Below the pieces are notes generated by a model. It made no database searches. It was not told where the DNA came from and worked only from the letters and a program-made list of their open reading frames with translations. From Chitinophaga hostae (GTDB lineage Bacteria; Bacteroidota; Bacteroidia; Chitinophagales; Chitinophagaceae), in contig NZ_JAGTXB010000007.1 in assembly GCF_018224885.1 (NCBI RefSeq), positions 1 through 64,000 of the forward strand: 64,000 nt of DNA, read 5' to 3'. The position numbers and the translations under genes are program-made. Of the stretch, positions 17,199 through 25,918 are shown in pieces. How positions within the stretch are numbered: the first letter of the stretch is position 1; every line of letters starts with the position of its first letter.

Positions 17199-19373
17199 TT
17201 GCAGTATCTTCATTCAAATTCTACTTTTTTGCGTCAGAACTTTATAATCATTATCCTTACCTTTTTCTACTGCGCCACGGCCACTGCACAACGAAAATGC
17301 GGTACCGCGGAAGCATTACAACAGCGGGTAAAAGAAAAACCATCATTACAGGAGCTTCTTCAGAAAAATGAAACCCGTATGCAACTGGGACAGGTGCAAC
17401 AGCGCCTCCATGCACGGACAGAAGCTACCCCTCAAACCGTTTCCATCCCCGTAGTGGTACACATTGTACTGGACGATACCTCGCTGGTGACAGCCGCGCA
17501 GATATTATCCCAGCTGGATGTACTTAACCGTGATTATAATGCCGCTAACCCGGATGTAAGCCAGGTGCCCGCCGTATGGCAGCCGCTGATCGGCAATACA
17601 CGTATCAGTTTCTGCCTGGCACAGCGAACACCTGATGATGAACCTACCGATGGCGTAGTAAAGGTAAAAACAGCCCCCGGGCAAACCTTTTCCATTGCCA
17701 ATGGCGGCGCCGACGCCAAATACAGCAGCACCGGTGGCTCCGATGCCTGGGATCATTCCCGGTACCTCAATATCTGGGTTACCCGGATCTCGGGTAACTA
17801 CCTGGGCGTAGCCGCCCCTCCCGGTACGGGTTACCCTGTAGAACAGGAAGGCGTCATGATACAATATACCGCCTTTGGCACTACCGGCAGCGTTAGCGGC
17901 GTATATAACCTGGGCCGCACCGCCACCCATGAAATTGGCCACTATTTTGGACTAAAGCATATTTGGGGAGATGACAACGGCAGCTGCAGCATCGATGATG
18001 GAATCACTGACACGCCCCTGCAGGGCGATAACACCTACGGATGCCCCACATTCCCGAAACTGGATAACTGTACCAATACCGCCCCGGGTATAATGTTCAT
18101 GAATTACATGGATTATACTGATGACGCATGTATGCACCTCTTTACCACCGGCCAGGTAGACCGGATGCGTTACGTACTGGAAAATATCGCTGCCAGCCTG
18201 ATGACCTCCAACGGCTGCGTTCCCCCGCTGCTGGTAAATAACGATGCCTCCCTGGTAAACGTCACCGATCCTGTTGGCAAAATATGCAACAACCATATTA
18301 CACCGGTAGTAACCCTGCGTAACCGCGGCGCTAACCCGCTTACGGCCGTTACTATCTGGTACCAGCTCAATAACGGACCGCTTACTTCCTATAAATGGAC
18401 CGGCAACCTGGCCAGCCTGAAACAAGCAACCGTTACCTTACCCGGCGCCAACGTAGCCATCAACAGCTATAACCTGAAAGCCTACACGCAATTGCCCAAC
18501 GGCGTTCCGGATGGCAACATCACCAACGATACTGCGATCAGCCATTTCCGTTATGATGCGGAAGCAACGCTTCCGCTGGAGCAGGGTTTTGAAAATGACA
18601 GCTTCCCGCCTCCGGGCTGGGATCTGTACAATCCCGACCGCAGCTTTACCTGGGAGCGCTCCCGCGATGTAGGTAAAGGCAGCAGCGCCTCTGCACTGAT
18701 CCGCAACCTGGGCTATAACACCAACGATCAAACAGACGACCTCATAACCCCTGTGATCGATCCGCAATCGGCCGATTCTGTGTTCCTCTTTTTCGATGTG
18801 GCTGCCGCAGTATATTCCGATCCGGCCGACACCGGCAATTCCTGGGATACGCTGCAGGTACTCGTTACTACCGACTGCCGCCAAACCGGCACCATCCTGT
18901 ATTCCAAATGGGGCCCCAACCTGATCACCCGCCAGCATGCGGTGCAAACTGAGTTCGTACCAACCGCCGGCGAATGGCGCCGCGATTCTGTGGATCTGAC
19001 AGCTGCAATACATAAAGGTAAATTTCAGATAGCCTTCAGAAATATCTCAAATTCAGAGAATAACATCTATATTGATAATATAAGGATAGTCAAGAAAGAA
19101 GTAAACCCTACCCTCCGGGAAAAGGGCGTTTTAGTGAATCCCAACCCTACCGATGGTATCGTTTGGGTAACGTTTTACCAGGTGCCGGAAGACCTGCAAC
19201 AGGTGTCCATTTATAATGTGCACGGACAGGTCATTGCTACCCGGAAGGCAGCAGATATTGGCGTCGGTAACCGCCTTACCTTTAATTTGGTAAATGAGCC
19301 AAATGGTGTTTATTTTGTAAAATTAATTTACAGGAACAGGGCCAACACCATCAAATTAATGAAAGTAAGATGA
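17199..19373 (+). CDS. Secreted M43-family zinc metalloprotease with T9SS type A sorting domain
   Basis: A 724-residue protein with an N-terminal signal (hydrophobic FIIIILTFFYC then TATAQ). The pappalysin-like domain has HEIGHYFGLKH from residue 244, giving the three zinc His and the catalytic Glu, and a Met-turn FMNYMDYTDD downstream. A beta-rich region of about 350 residues follows, and the last 80 residues (LVNPNPTDGIVWV to TIKLMKVR) form a T9SS type A sorting domain, so the protein should cross the outer membrane through the gliding-type secretion system. The start is a TTG; no ATG lies suitably upstream, so the exact N-terminus is uncertain. The stop overlaps the mqnE start by ATGA. Confidence 0.9.
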   Translation: MQYLHSNSTFLRQNFIIIILTFFYCATATAQRKCGTAEALQQRVKEKPSLQELLQKNETRMQLGQVQQRLHARTEATPQTVSIPVVVHIVLDDTSLVTAAQILSQLDVLNRDYNAANPDVSQVPAVWQPLIGNTRISFCLAQRTPDDEPTDGVVKVKTAPGQTFSIANGGADAKYSSTGGSDAWDHSRYLNIWVTRISGNYLGVAAPPGTGYPVEQEGVMIQYTAFGTTGSVSGVYNLGRTATHEIGHYFGLKHIWGDDNGSCSIDDGITDTPLQGDNTYGCPTFPKLDNCTNTAPGIMFMNYMDYTDDACMHLFTTGQVDRMRYVLENIAASLMTSNGCVPPLLVNNDASLVNVTDPVGKICNNHITPVVTLRNRGANPLTAVTIWYQLNNGPLTSYKWTGNLASLKQATVTLPGANVAINSYNLKAYTQLPNGVPDGNITNDTAISHFRYDAEATLPLEQGFENDSFPPPGWDLYNPDRSFTWERSRDVGKGSSASALIRNLGYNTNDQTDDLITPVIDPQSADSVFLFFDVAAAVYSDPADTGNSWDTLQVLVTTDCRQTGTILYSKWGPNLITRQHAVQTEFVPTAGEWRRDSVDLTAAIHKGKFQIAFRNISNSENNIYIDNIRIVKKEVNPTLREKGVLVNPNPTDGIVWVTFYQVPEDLQQVSIYNVHGQVIATRKAADIGVGNRLTFNLVNEPNGVYFVKLIYRNRANTIKLMKVR

Positions 19374-20551
19374 CGACGAGAAAAGATAATCCGGCGGTTC
19401 AAATGCTCCTTCAGCAAGCCAATATAGATGCAGATCTGAAGCGCATAGCAGAAAAGATCCTTCAACAGGAAAGAATAACGCCCGATGAGGGGCTGATCTT
19501 ATTTGAAAAAGGCGATATCGGCCTGTTAGGTGCCTTAGCCAATCATGTACGGGAACGTATGCACGGTGATAAGACTTACTTCAACCGTAACTTTCACATA
19601 GAGCCTACCAATGTCTGCGTATTTACCTGTCATTTCTGCTCCTATTCCCGTTTATACAAAAACAGGGAAGACGGATGGGAACTGAGTATAGACCAGATGA
19701 TGGATATCGTAAAGAAATACGATAATCAACCCGTAACAGAAGTACATATTGTAGGCGGTGTGCATCCTAAAATGCAACTTGACTTTTTTGTGGAACTGAT
19801 CAAACAGATCAGGGCACATCGTCCGGACCTGCACATCAAAGGTTTTACTGCTGTAGAACTGGATTATATGTTCCGCAAAGCCAAAGTCAGCATCGACGAA
19901 GGCATGCGCATCCTCAATGAAGCTGGTCTCCAATCCATGCCTGGTGGCGGTGCTGAAATATTTGCGCCGGAAGTACGCGCCAAAATATGCCACGATAAGG
20001 TGGATGCAGAAGGTTGGCTTGCTATTCACAAAGCCGCTCACCTGCGTGGTATGCACACCAACGCCACCATGCTGTATGGTCACCTGGAATCTTTCGCCGA
20101 CCGCATCGATCATATGGAACGCCTCCGCAGCCTGCAGGACGAAACCGGTGGTTTCAACACGTTCATCCCGCTGAAATTCCGCAATAAAGGCAATGATATG
20201 TCGCATATCCCGGAAAGCTCCATCGTGGAAGATCTGAAACTATACGCTGTAGCCCGTTTGTATATGGATAACTTCCCTCACCTGAAAGCCTACTGGCCTA
20301 TGTTGGGAAGAAATACCGCACAGCTGACCTTATCTTTTGGCGTAAACGACCTGGATGGCACCATAGATGATACCACCAAAATATACTCCATGGCCGGTTC
20401 CGAAGAACAAAACCCTTCGATGAATACCGCACAGCTGGCCATGCTGATCAAACAGGCAGGCAGAAGACCAGTTGAACGCGACACTGTTTACAACGAAATA
20501 AAGGATTACACGGAAGTAGTTTTTTCTGATGAAGAACTCCTGATCAAATAG
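19370..20551 (+). CDS. mqnE: Aminodeoxyfutalosine synthase (radical SAM)
   Basis: A 393-residue radical SAM enzyme with CVFTCHFC near residues 82-89 binding the 4Fe-4S cluster. Other family blocks are HIVGGVHPKM, SMPGGGAEIF, GMHTNATMLYGH and FRNKGNDMSH. The C-terminus IYSMAGSEEQNPSM to RRPVERDTVYNE fits MqnE better than MqnC. The enzyme joins 3-[(1-carboxyvinyl)oxy]benzoate with SAM to give aminodeoxyfutalosine in the futalosine route to menaquinone. The start codon overlaps the stop of the upstream secreted protease (ATGA), although the functions are unrelated. The DUF192 gene follows after 12 bases. Other mqn genes are not in the window. Confidence 0.9.
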   Translation: MTTRKDNPAVQMLLQQANIDADLKRIAEKILQQERITPDEGLILFEKGDIGLLGALANHVRERMHGDKTYFNRNFHIEPTNVCVFTCHFCSYSRLYKNREDGWELSIDQMMDIVKKYDNQPVTEVHIVGGVHPKMQLDFFVELIKQIRAHRPDLHIKGFTAVELDYMFRKAKVSIDEGMRILNEAGLQSMPGGGAEIFAPEVRAKICHDKVDAEGWLAIHKAAHLRGMHTNATMLYGHLESFADRIDHMERLRSLQDETGGFNTFIPLKFRNKGNDMSHIPESSIVEDLKLYAVARLYMDNFPHLKAYWPMLGRNTAQLTLSFGVNDLDGTIDDTTKIYSMAGSEEQNPSMNTAQLAMLIKQAGRRPVERDTVYNEIKDYTEVVFSDEELLIK

Positions 20552-20563
20552 TACATCTGTCTT

Positions 20564-21091
20564 ATGCAATTACACCTGAAATGTATACTGATCGCCAGTT
20601 TGTATGCAGCTGGCTGTCACCAGAACGCCGGCAGCAATAACAATACTTCCGGCGACACGGGTTCGGTGGTAACAACGGATGCTGTAACGGAAACCTCCAA
20701 CGGGAGCGCTTTTAAAAAACAGGGTAGCCTGGCTTTCCTGTCAAAATCCGCAGCAGATACCCTGCGGAAAATTGATATTCAACTTGCCCAAACTGATGAA
20801 CAACGCTCCGATGGCCTTATGTACCGCAAGTCAATGACCGACGGGCAGGGCATGCTCTTCATCTTCCCCGACATGGAGGAACGCGCGTTCTGGATGAAAA
20901 ACACCTACATCTCCCTGGATATTATTTACATAGCAGATAATATGGAAATTGTGTCCATTCAGAAATACGCTACGCCCCTGTCAGAAGAAAGTTTACCTTC
21001 CTACAAAAAAGCAAAGTATGTACTGGAAGTGAATGGAGGATTCTGCGACAAGTACCATGTTGCTTACGGTGATAAAATCCATTACCAGTAG
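20564..21091 (+). CDS. DUF192 lipoprotein
   Basis: A 175-residue protein with an N-terminal signal and lipobox SLYAAGC (Cys18), followed by a Ser/Asn/Gly/Thr-rich linker. The DUF192 domain occupies about residues 60-175: RSDGLMYRKSM, GMLFIFPDMEERAFWMKNTYISLDIIYI and VLEVNGGFCDKYHVAYGD. The function of DUF192 proteins is not established. The lipid anchor places it in the periplasm or on the inner face of the outer membrane. It follows mqnE by 12 bases and probably shares its transcript. The stop TAG is the first base triplet of a heptad-repeat hairpin (21089-21191). Confidence 0.85.
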   Translation: MQLHLKCILIASLYAAGCHQNAGSNNNTSGDTGSVVTTDAVTETSNGSAFKKQGSLAFLSKSAADTLRKIDIQLAQTDEQRSDGLMYRKSMTDGQGMLFIFPDMEERAFWMKNTYISLDIIYIADNMEIVSIQKYATPLSEESLPSYKKAKYVLEVNGGFCDKYHVAYGDKIHYQ

Positions 21092-21094
21092 CTC

Positions 21095-21190
21095 AAAGCA
21101 TAAAGCATAAAGCTATTGAGGCGAATGAACCAAGCAAATATTATTTTACGCTTAGTTCATTCGCCTCAATAGCTTTTTGCTTTATGCTTT
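21095..21190. repeat. Heptad-repeat hairpin between convergent genes
   Basis: About 35 bp of near-perfect inverted repeat (AAAGCATAAAGC-type units, then GCTATTGAGGCGAATGAAC) around a loop of about 25 nt. The outer stem consists of 7-nt units, AAGCATA on the left and TAAAGCA when read on the minus strand on the right. The stop codon of the downstream minus-strand gene is the TAA of the first right-hand unit, and the DUF192 stop TAG adjoins the left unit. It probably ends transcripts from both sides. It differs in sequence from elements A-J. Confidence 0.8.
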
Positions 21191-21572
21191 ATACCTTGGG
21201 CTCACCCTCCAACAAAAGCCCCACACTCAGTATATGCAGCTGTGTTTTTCCTGCGGGAACTTCCCAGTCAATGGTATCACCGGCGCTGTATCCCAGCAGG
21301 GCGGTGCCTATGGGAGAAAGGATCGATAATTTTCCCAGCTGCAGGTTGCTCACAGCCGGCAGTACGAGCTGCACACTTCTCACCTTGCCACTGCGCTCAT
21401 CCCTGAATTGCAGTGTTGAATTTACCTGTACTACATCGTCAGGTACTTTACCCTTCCTGATCACCGCCCGCTCCAGCTCTTCTCTCAGCTTGTCGGTGCC
21501 AGGTGCATGATAGCACAGGGTTTTAAGAATTTCGTAATCATGCAGGGACACGATAATCTGTTTCTTTTTCAT
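21189..21572 (-). CDS. Rnk/GreA-like transcription-elongation regulator
   Basis: A 127-residue protein with a short N-terminal helical part and a C-terminal GreA/GreB-type FKBP-like domain (LSILSPIGTALLGYSAGDTIDWEVPAGKTQLHILSV). The N-terminus is too short for the GreA coiled coil, which matches the Rnk-like group that binds RNA polymerase near the secondary channel. Target genes are unknown. It is encoded convergently to the DUF192 gene, with its stop inside a large hairpin, and is followed upstream on the same strand by the GltB-domain gene after 64 bases containing a second hairpin. Confidence 0.85.
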   Translation of the reverse strand: MKKKQIIVSLHDYEILKTLCYHAPGTDKLREELERAVIRKGKVPDDVVQVNSTLQFRDERSGKVRSVQLVLPAVSNLQLGKLSILSPIGTALLGYSAGDTIDWEVPAGKTQLHILSVGLLLEGEPKV

Positions 21573-21592
21573 GATAACCGGGTTTTGAGCCG

Positions 21593-21630
21593 GCTTTTAC
21601 AGGCGGCATTTGTTTGCCGCCTGTAAAAGC
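21593..21630. terminator. Perfect 16-bp hairpin, likely 3' end of the GltB-domain gene
   Basis: GCTTTTACAGGCGGCA pairs perfectly with TGCCGCCTGTAAAAGC around TTTGTT. It starts 6 bases beyond the stop of the minus-strand GltB-domain gene. There is no long T tract, so it may be a processing or stabilising hairpin rather than a classical terminator. Confidence 0.6.
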
Positions 21631-21636
21631 GCATAG

Positions 21637-23202
21637 CTAGTTATTAATCGAAGGCCCCGGATCCAGCAAAGCACCCGCCCTACTGTTATAATCCGGCGCG
21701 TAAATTTCCTTGTATGATCGTACATCCGTTCTTGTTACTCTTCTGTATAATGCGGCAGGATTTACCTTGTCTGCCGACGCAAAGCCACAGGCGCCCATCA
21801 GTTCCGCCAGGGCCGCAATGGTGTTACGGTGATAGTTGGCCACCCGCACCCGTTTGTCGGCTACGTTAACCCCCTGGTAAAGGGTAGGCTCCTGCGTGGC
21901 CACACCCACCGGGCAACTGCCACTGTCGCACTGCAGGGCCTGGATACAGCCTAATGCCAGCATCATACCGCGGGCACTGTAACAGGCATCTGCGCCCATT
22001 GCCAATACCTTCATGATATCAAAACCTGTGATGATTTTACCACTCGCCATTACGCGGACATGCTGTTTCAGCCGATAATGCTTTAACTGGCCGATCACCA
22101 GTGCCAGCGCATCATACAACGGCATCCCTATGGAGTCCGTAAACTCCAGCGGCGCCGCACCGGTACCACCTTCCGCACCATCTACCGTGATAAAATCGGG
22201 ATAGATACCGGTGTTTACCATAGCCACACAAATACGTTCAAATTCATCGGCACGCCCTACACATAATTTAAACCCTACCGGTTTACCACCGGAAAGCTTA
22301 CGCAGCTGTTGCAAAAAGCTCAGCATCTCATATTCGTTGGAAAAGGCCGTATGCGCAGCCGGCGATAACACACTGATACCTGCTTTTACTTTACGGATCG
22401 CAGCAATTTCAGGTGTATTCTTCGCTGCCGGTAACACCCCACCCTTACCGGGTTTGGCGCCCTGGCTCAGTTTCAGCTCAATCATTTTTACAGCAGGTTC
22501 CACTGCCGCCGCGGCAAATACATCAGGCGAGAAATTTCCTTTATCATCACGACAACCAAAGTAACCGGTACCAATCTGCCAGATGAGGTGACCGCCATGT
22601 TGCAGGTGATAAGGACTAATCCCTCCTTCTCCCGTATTATGGGCAAAGCCTCCCAGCTGCGCCCCCCCATTCAGGGAAGCTATGGCGGTTTTACTCAACG
22701 CACCGTAACTCATGGCGCTCACATTCAGTAAACTGGCATCATACGGTTTATCACATTGTTCATTACCGATATTAACCCTCAGATCTTCCGGCTTTACTTT
22801 CATTGGAAACGCAGTATGGGCAGCCCATTCATATCCCGGCTCATACATGTTATCCAGCGCCCCGAAGGCAACGGTTTGCTTTACATCTTTAGCGCGCTGA
22901 TACACCACCGCACGCTGACGGCGACTAAAAGGCCGGCCATCAGTATCCGACTCAAAAAAGTACTGGCGCATTTCCGGTCTGATCTGCTCGAGCAGGTAAC
23001 GCAACCGGCCCAGCAACGGGTAATTGCGCAGTAAAGCATGTTTCCCCTGCAACCGGTCGTACAGGGTCAGCAGTGTAATACCCACCGCCACCGGCAGCAG
23101 GAACCACCCACTTAAATATCCGCGATAAAGGCTTGCAGCGACGCTCACATCCAGCAACAGGCATAAAAAATAAATTGCCCATCGTGCTATCCGATGATTC
23201 AT
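21637..23202 (-). CDS. FMN-binding glutamate synthase-domain protein (GltB2-like)
   Basis: A 521-residue protein with two N-terminal membrane helices (about residues 7-50). The FMN-binding central domain of glutamate synthase follows: SLLNVSAMSYGALSKTAIASLNGGA, NTGEGGISPYH, KPGKGGVLPAAK, TVDGAEGGTGAAP and the CDSGSCPVGVATQ cluster-like loop. It lacks the glutaminase and the C-terminal GXGXG domains of full GltB. Single-domain, membrane-tethered forms like this are widespread and their physiological reaction is uncertain; they need not make glutamate. The start is the ATG at 23200-23202, and the upstream gap of 271 bases holds element-like remnants and a hairpin. Confidence 0.85.
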   Translation of the reverse strand: MNHRIARWAIYFLCLLLDVSVAASLYRGYLSGWFLLPVAVGITLLTLYDRLQGKHALLRNYPLLGRLRYLLEQIRPEMRQYFFESDTDGRPFSRRQRAVVYQRAKDVKQTVAFGALDNMYEPGYEWAAHTAFPMKVKPEDLRVNIGNEQCDKPYDASLLNVSAMSYGALSKTAIASLNGGAQLGGFAHNTGEGGISPYHLQHGGHLIWQIGTGYFGCRDDKGNFSPDVFAAAAVEPAVKMIELKLSQGAKPGKGGVLPAAKNTPEIAAIRKVKAGISVLSPAAHTAFSNEYEMLSFLQQLRKLSGGKPVGFKLCVGRADEFERICVAMVNTGIYPDFITVDGAEGGTGAAPLEFTDSIGMPLYDALALVIGQLKHYRLKQHVRVMASGKIITGFDIMKVLAMGADACYSARGMMLALGCIQALQCDSGSCPVGVATQEPTLYQGVNVADKRVRVANYHRNTIAALAELMGACGFASADKVNPAALYRRVTRTDVRSYKEIYAPDYNSRAGALLDPGPSINN

Positions 23203-23299
23203 AAAACTGATTTTATAAGATTGTTTTGGAAAAAATACAAATGGAACTAAACTACGCAGGTAGCCATTCCCCCGGGTACAACGCTTTGTAAACTAAAAG

Positions 23300-23340
23300 T
23301 TGCCCGGGATTAATTGTTGAAGTCTTTGGGGCAGGATAAG
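23300..23340. repeat. Possible remnant of palindromic-element ends
   Basis: TTGCCCGGGATTAA and, 20 bases later, GTCTTTGGGGCAGGAT stand in the same orientation. These resemble the type 2 and type 1 inner end boxes of elements A-J, without the rest of an element. This is a weak match and may be chance. The 23203-23473 gap otherwise holds only the hairpin at 23405-23448. Confidence 0.35.
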
Positions 23341-23404
23341 AACGGCAATTGGGACCCGCCGGTACGTTTGCACGCACGGGGTGTATTTGGAAAGAATAAT
23401 ATGT

Positions 23405-23448
23405 TATTTGCCGGATTCAATTAATAACTAATTGTAACCCGGCAAATA
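23405..23448. terminator. Hairpin downstream of the sorbosone-dehydrogenase-like gene
   Basis: TATTTGCCGG pairs with CCGGCAAATA, and an inner CAATTA pairs with TAATTG around ATAAC. It lies 26 bases after the minus-strand stop at 23474, with a T-rich but interrupted tail, and is a plausible 3' end. Confidence 0.55.
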
Positions 23449-23473
23449 TAGGACTTTTATTTACAACAAAAGA

Positions 23474-25768
23474 TCAATTCGATAATTCAGCAGCAGTGAA
23501 GGGCTTTTGACGGCCGTTAAACTGTTTGCGCACCTGCTGTATATCTGCCGCGGATACTTTGTCGGCTTTGTTTTTCCAGGCACTGCGTAAAAACGTAAGT
23601 AACTGCGCTATATCAGCATCATTGAATTCATCGCTGCCGCCAATACCCGGCATATCGCCGTTTATTTCGGGTGCTTTGTATAATTTTCCATGCACTTCCA
23701 CCGGGCCAGTGAGACCATATAATACGATAGAAATAAATGCTTTCTTATTTCCATTCACCCAGTTGCTTTCGTTCAGCGGCGGCGCCATCGAGGCAATGCC
23801 CTCTCCGTGTTTGCCATGACAGGTTTGGCAAACGGTATTAAAGATTTTATACCCCCTCGGCAATGTTTTTCTCAACTCCTCCATCTTTTTTGCAAAAGCT
23901 TTGTTCTCCGCATTTTTCAGCACGGCCTCGAGTTGACGGCGCAATACCAGCGTAGTATCCGGATTCCAGGCGATCACCTGTTTCAGTAACGCAGCTTCCC
24001 TGTTCGTTGCATTATTGACCAATGCCGCTGCTACATAACGGTTAGGGGCATACGCTTTTATCATTTTATTTTCCAGTTTGCTGCCATTTGCTTTATCCAG
24101 CTTCGTTACCACCGGCAGCAGGTAGGCTACAACCGGCGCCAGGTAAGGATTGTCCGACAAGCTATCCAGTGCTACTGTGGCCGCATTGATATTACTGCCG
24201 TTTAATACAGCAGGCAGTGCAGCCAACGCCTGTATCTTCAATGCGGCATCCGAAGCTTTCCATACGCCGTTGATATCTTCGATCGTTAGTTGTTGTAATC
24301 CTTCCAGGGTCCACAGCGCATGTGTTTGAATAACAGGATCATGGCCGTTCACCAGGAGATCTCTCAACGCAGGCGCCAGTGCTACCAGTTGCTGGTCGAT
24401 GATCAGCTGTTGTGCCTTATCGCGTTGCGCGCCATTGGGCGATTTTAACTGTTCCGTCAATGCTGCCGGACTATTGGGCACCGCCGGCTTAGCCGCTTGT
24501 TTGCCGGCAGGCACAACACGGTAAATACGTCCGCAGTTCAGCGGCTGCGTAAGGCTACGCATTTTCACTTCGTTCTTCAGGTACCCGGTAATGTAGGTTT
24601 TATGTTGCAGGATGCCACGGTACATATCTGCGATGTAAAGCGCACCATCAGGACCTGTTTTTAAATCCACCGGCCGGAAACGTTCATCTGTGCTGGCGAG
24701 GAACTCCTTACCCTGGTAAGCCTGTACGCCTTTCACCACATAGCTGCTGTCGGACAGGATGTTTCTTTTGATCAGGTTAGCGGAAGGTTCTGCCACAAAT
24801 GCGTTGCCCTGGTAGGTGGCCGGCAGCAGGTTACCGCGATAGATCAACGGTCCGCAGGCGGCAGTAAAGTTCACCAGCCGCAGGCTATCGTCCAGGGTGC
24901 CTTTCATATATCCCCTGTTCACGCCCGGTGTAGGATGTATAGGATAAGTGCGGTTATCGGGTACAATTCTCTCATCAAAGCCGGCTGCATTCTGTTGCTG
25001 CGGATTAGCGCCGCCTAATCCGGGTGGAAAGTAGTCGCCCAGCAGGTTTTCCGAGTTGTTGTTATAATAAACACGTCCCTGGTTATCTTGTGTAATACCC
25101 CACTGACCACGGAAATGGGTGGTTTCTTTCAGCCACTTGTTCCCCGCCTTACGGTAACGCCTATCCGATTTTGCATTATATATCCAGTTATCCATGGCAC
25201 GGAGCAACCCATTGGGTTGATGCTCTACGTTACCGCCGGCAGCGTATTGATCATCCACGAGGGTTCTTTTGCCTGGTTTGTCGTTGTTATTTTCTATGAA
25301 CCAGAGCTGTGGCGGTGTGGCCACCAGCACCCCATTTTCTATTAAACATACCGCCCGGGGCAATACGAGGGAATCGAGGAATACAGTCCGTTTATCCATA
25401 ACCCCATCGCCGGTGGTATCTTCCAGGATTACAATTTTGCCATCGGGTTTATCTTCTCCCGTACCAACGGTATCAGGCATAAAGCCGGTCATTTCCACTA
25501 CCCACATTCTGCCGCGTTCATCAAAGGTCATGGCCACCGGGGCCACTACCATTGGTTCGGCAGCTACCAACTGTACTTCCAGTCCCTGGTCATATTTCAT
25601 GTGACTGATCGCAGTGTTGGCATCGAGTGTTGGAGAGGTGGCAAACTGTTCCCGCATAGCCAAAGAATCCTGTTGACGGCTGTTCCTGTTTTTGTGCTGC
25701 TCCCCCTGTCCGCAGGCAAATAGAGCAATAGATAACGTGGTGGTAATAAAATAATGAATACGCTGCAT
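23474..25768 (-). CDS. L-sorbosone/PQQ-dehydrogenase-like lipoprotein with HEAT-type linker and cytochrome c
   Basis: A 764-residue exported lipoprotein with lipobox LFACG (Cys19). Residues about 55-420 form a beta-propeller of the membrane-bound dehydrogenase group (MTFDERGRMWVVEMTGF, GPDGALYIADMYRGILQHKTYITGYL). Residues about 430-620 are short helical, HEAT-like repeats, and the C-terminus has a class I cytochrome c with CQTCH near residue 650 and an axial Met in the EINGDMPGIGG region. The propeller suggests oxidation of a sugar or alcohol with electrons passed to the attached haem; the substrate is unknown. It acts outside the cytoplasm. It is divergent from the nucleoside transporter, with 150 bases between their starts. 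Confidence 0.85.
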   Translation of the reverse strand: MQRIHYFITTTLSIALFACGQGEQHKNRNSRQQDSLAMREQFATSPTLDANTAISHMKYDQGLEVQLVAAEPMVVAPVAMTFDERGRMWVVEMTGFMPDTVGTGEDKPDGKIVILEDTTGDGVMDKRTVFLDSLVLPRAVCLIENGVLVATPPQLWFIENNNDKPGKRTLVDDQYAAGGNVEHQPNGLLRAMDNWIYNAKSDRRYRKAGNKWLKETTHFRGQWGITQDNQGRVYYNNNSENLLGDYFPPGLGGANPQQQNAAGFDERIVPDNRTYPIHPTPGVNRGYMKGTLDDSLRLVNFTAACGPLIYRGNLLPATYQGNAFVAEPSANLIKRNILSDSSYVVKGVQAYQGKEFLASTDERFRPVDLKTGPDGALYIADMYRGILQHKTYITGYLKNEVKMRSLTQPLNCGRIYRVVPAGKQAAKPAVPNSPAALTEQLKSPNGAQRDKAQQLIIDQQLVALAPALRDLLVNGHDPVIQTHALWTLEGLQQLTIEDINGVWKASDAALKIQALAALPAVLNGSNINAATVALDSLSDNPYLAPVVAYLLPVVTKLDKANGSKLENKMIKAYAPNRYVAAALVNNATNREAALLKQVIAWNPDTTLVLRRQLEAVLKNAENKAFAKKMEELRKTLPRGYKIFNTVCQTCHGKHGEGIASMAPPLNESNWVNGNKKAFISIVLYGLTGPVEVHGKLYKAPEINGDMPGIGGSDEFNDADIAQLLTFLRSAWKNKADKVSAADIQQVRKQFNGRQKPFTAAELSN

Positions 25769-25918
25769 TGTTAGTTTTCAATTGGGAAAAGATAAAAATA
25801 CATTTCAGAAAATATTTTTTCTGAAAAATTATATGAGATAACAGATTAGCATCTTCAGACGGCAAAAAAACCTATCTTCGTCGCTTCATTGCATACATTT
25901 TACGATTTATTTGCATTT

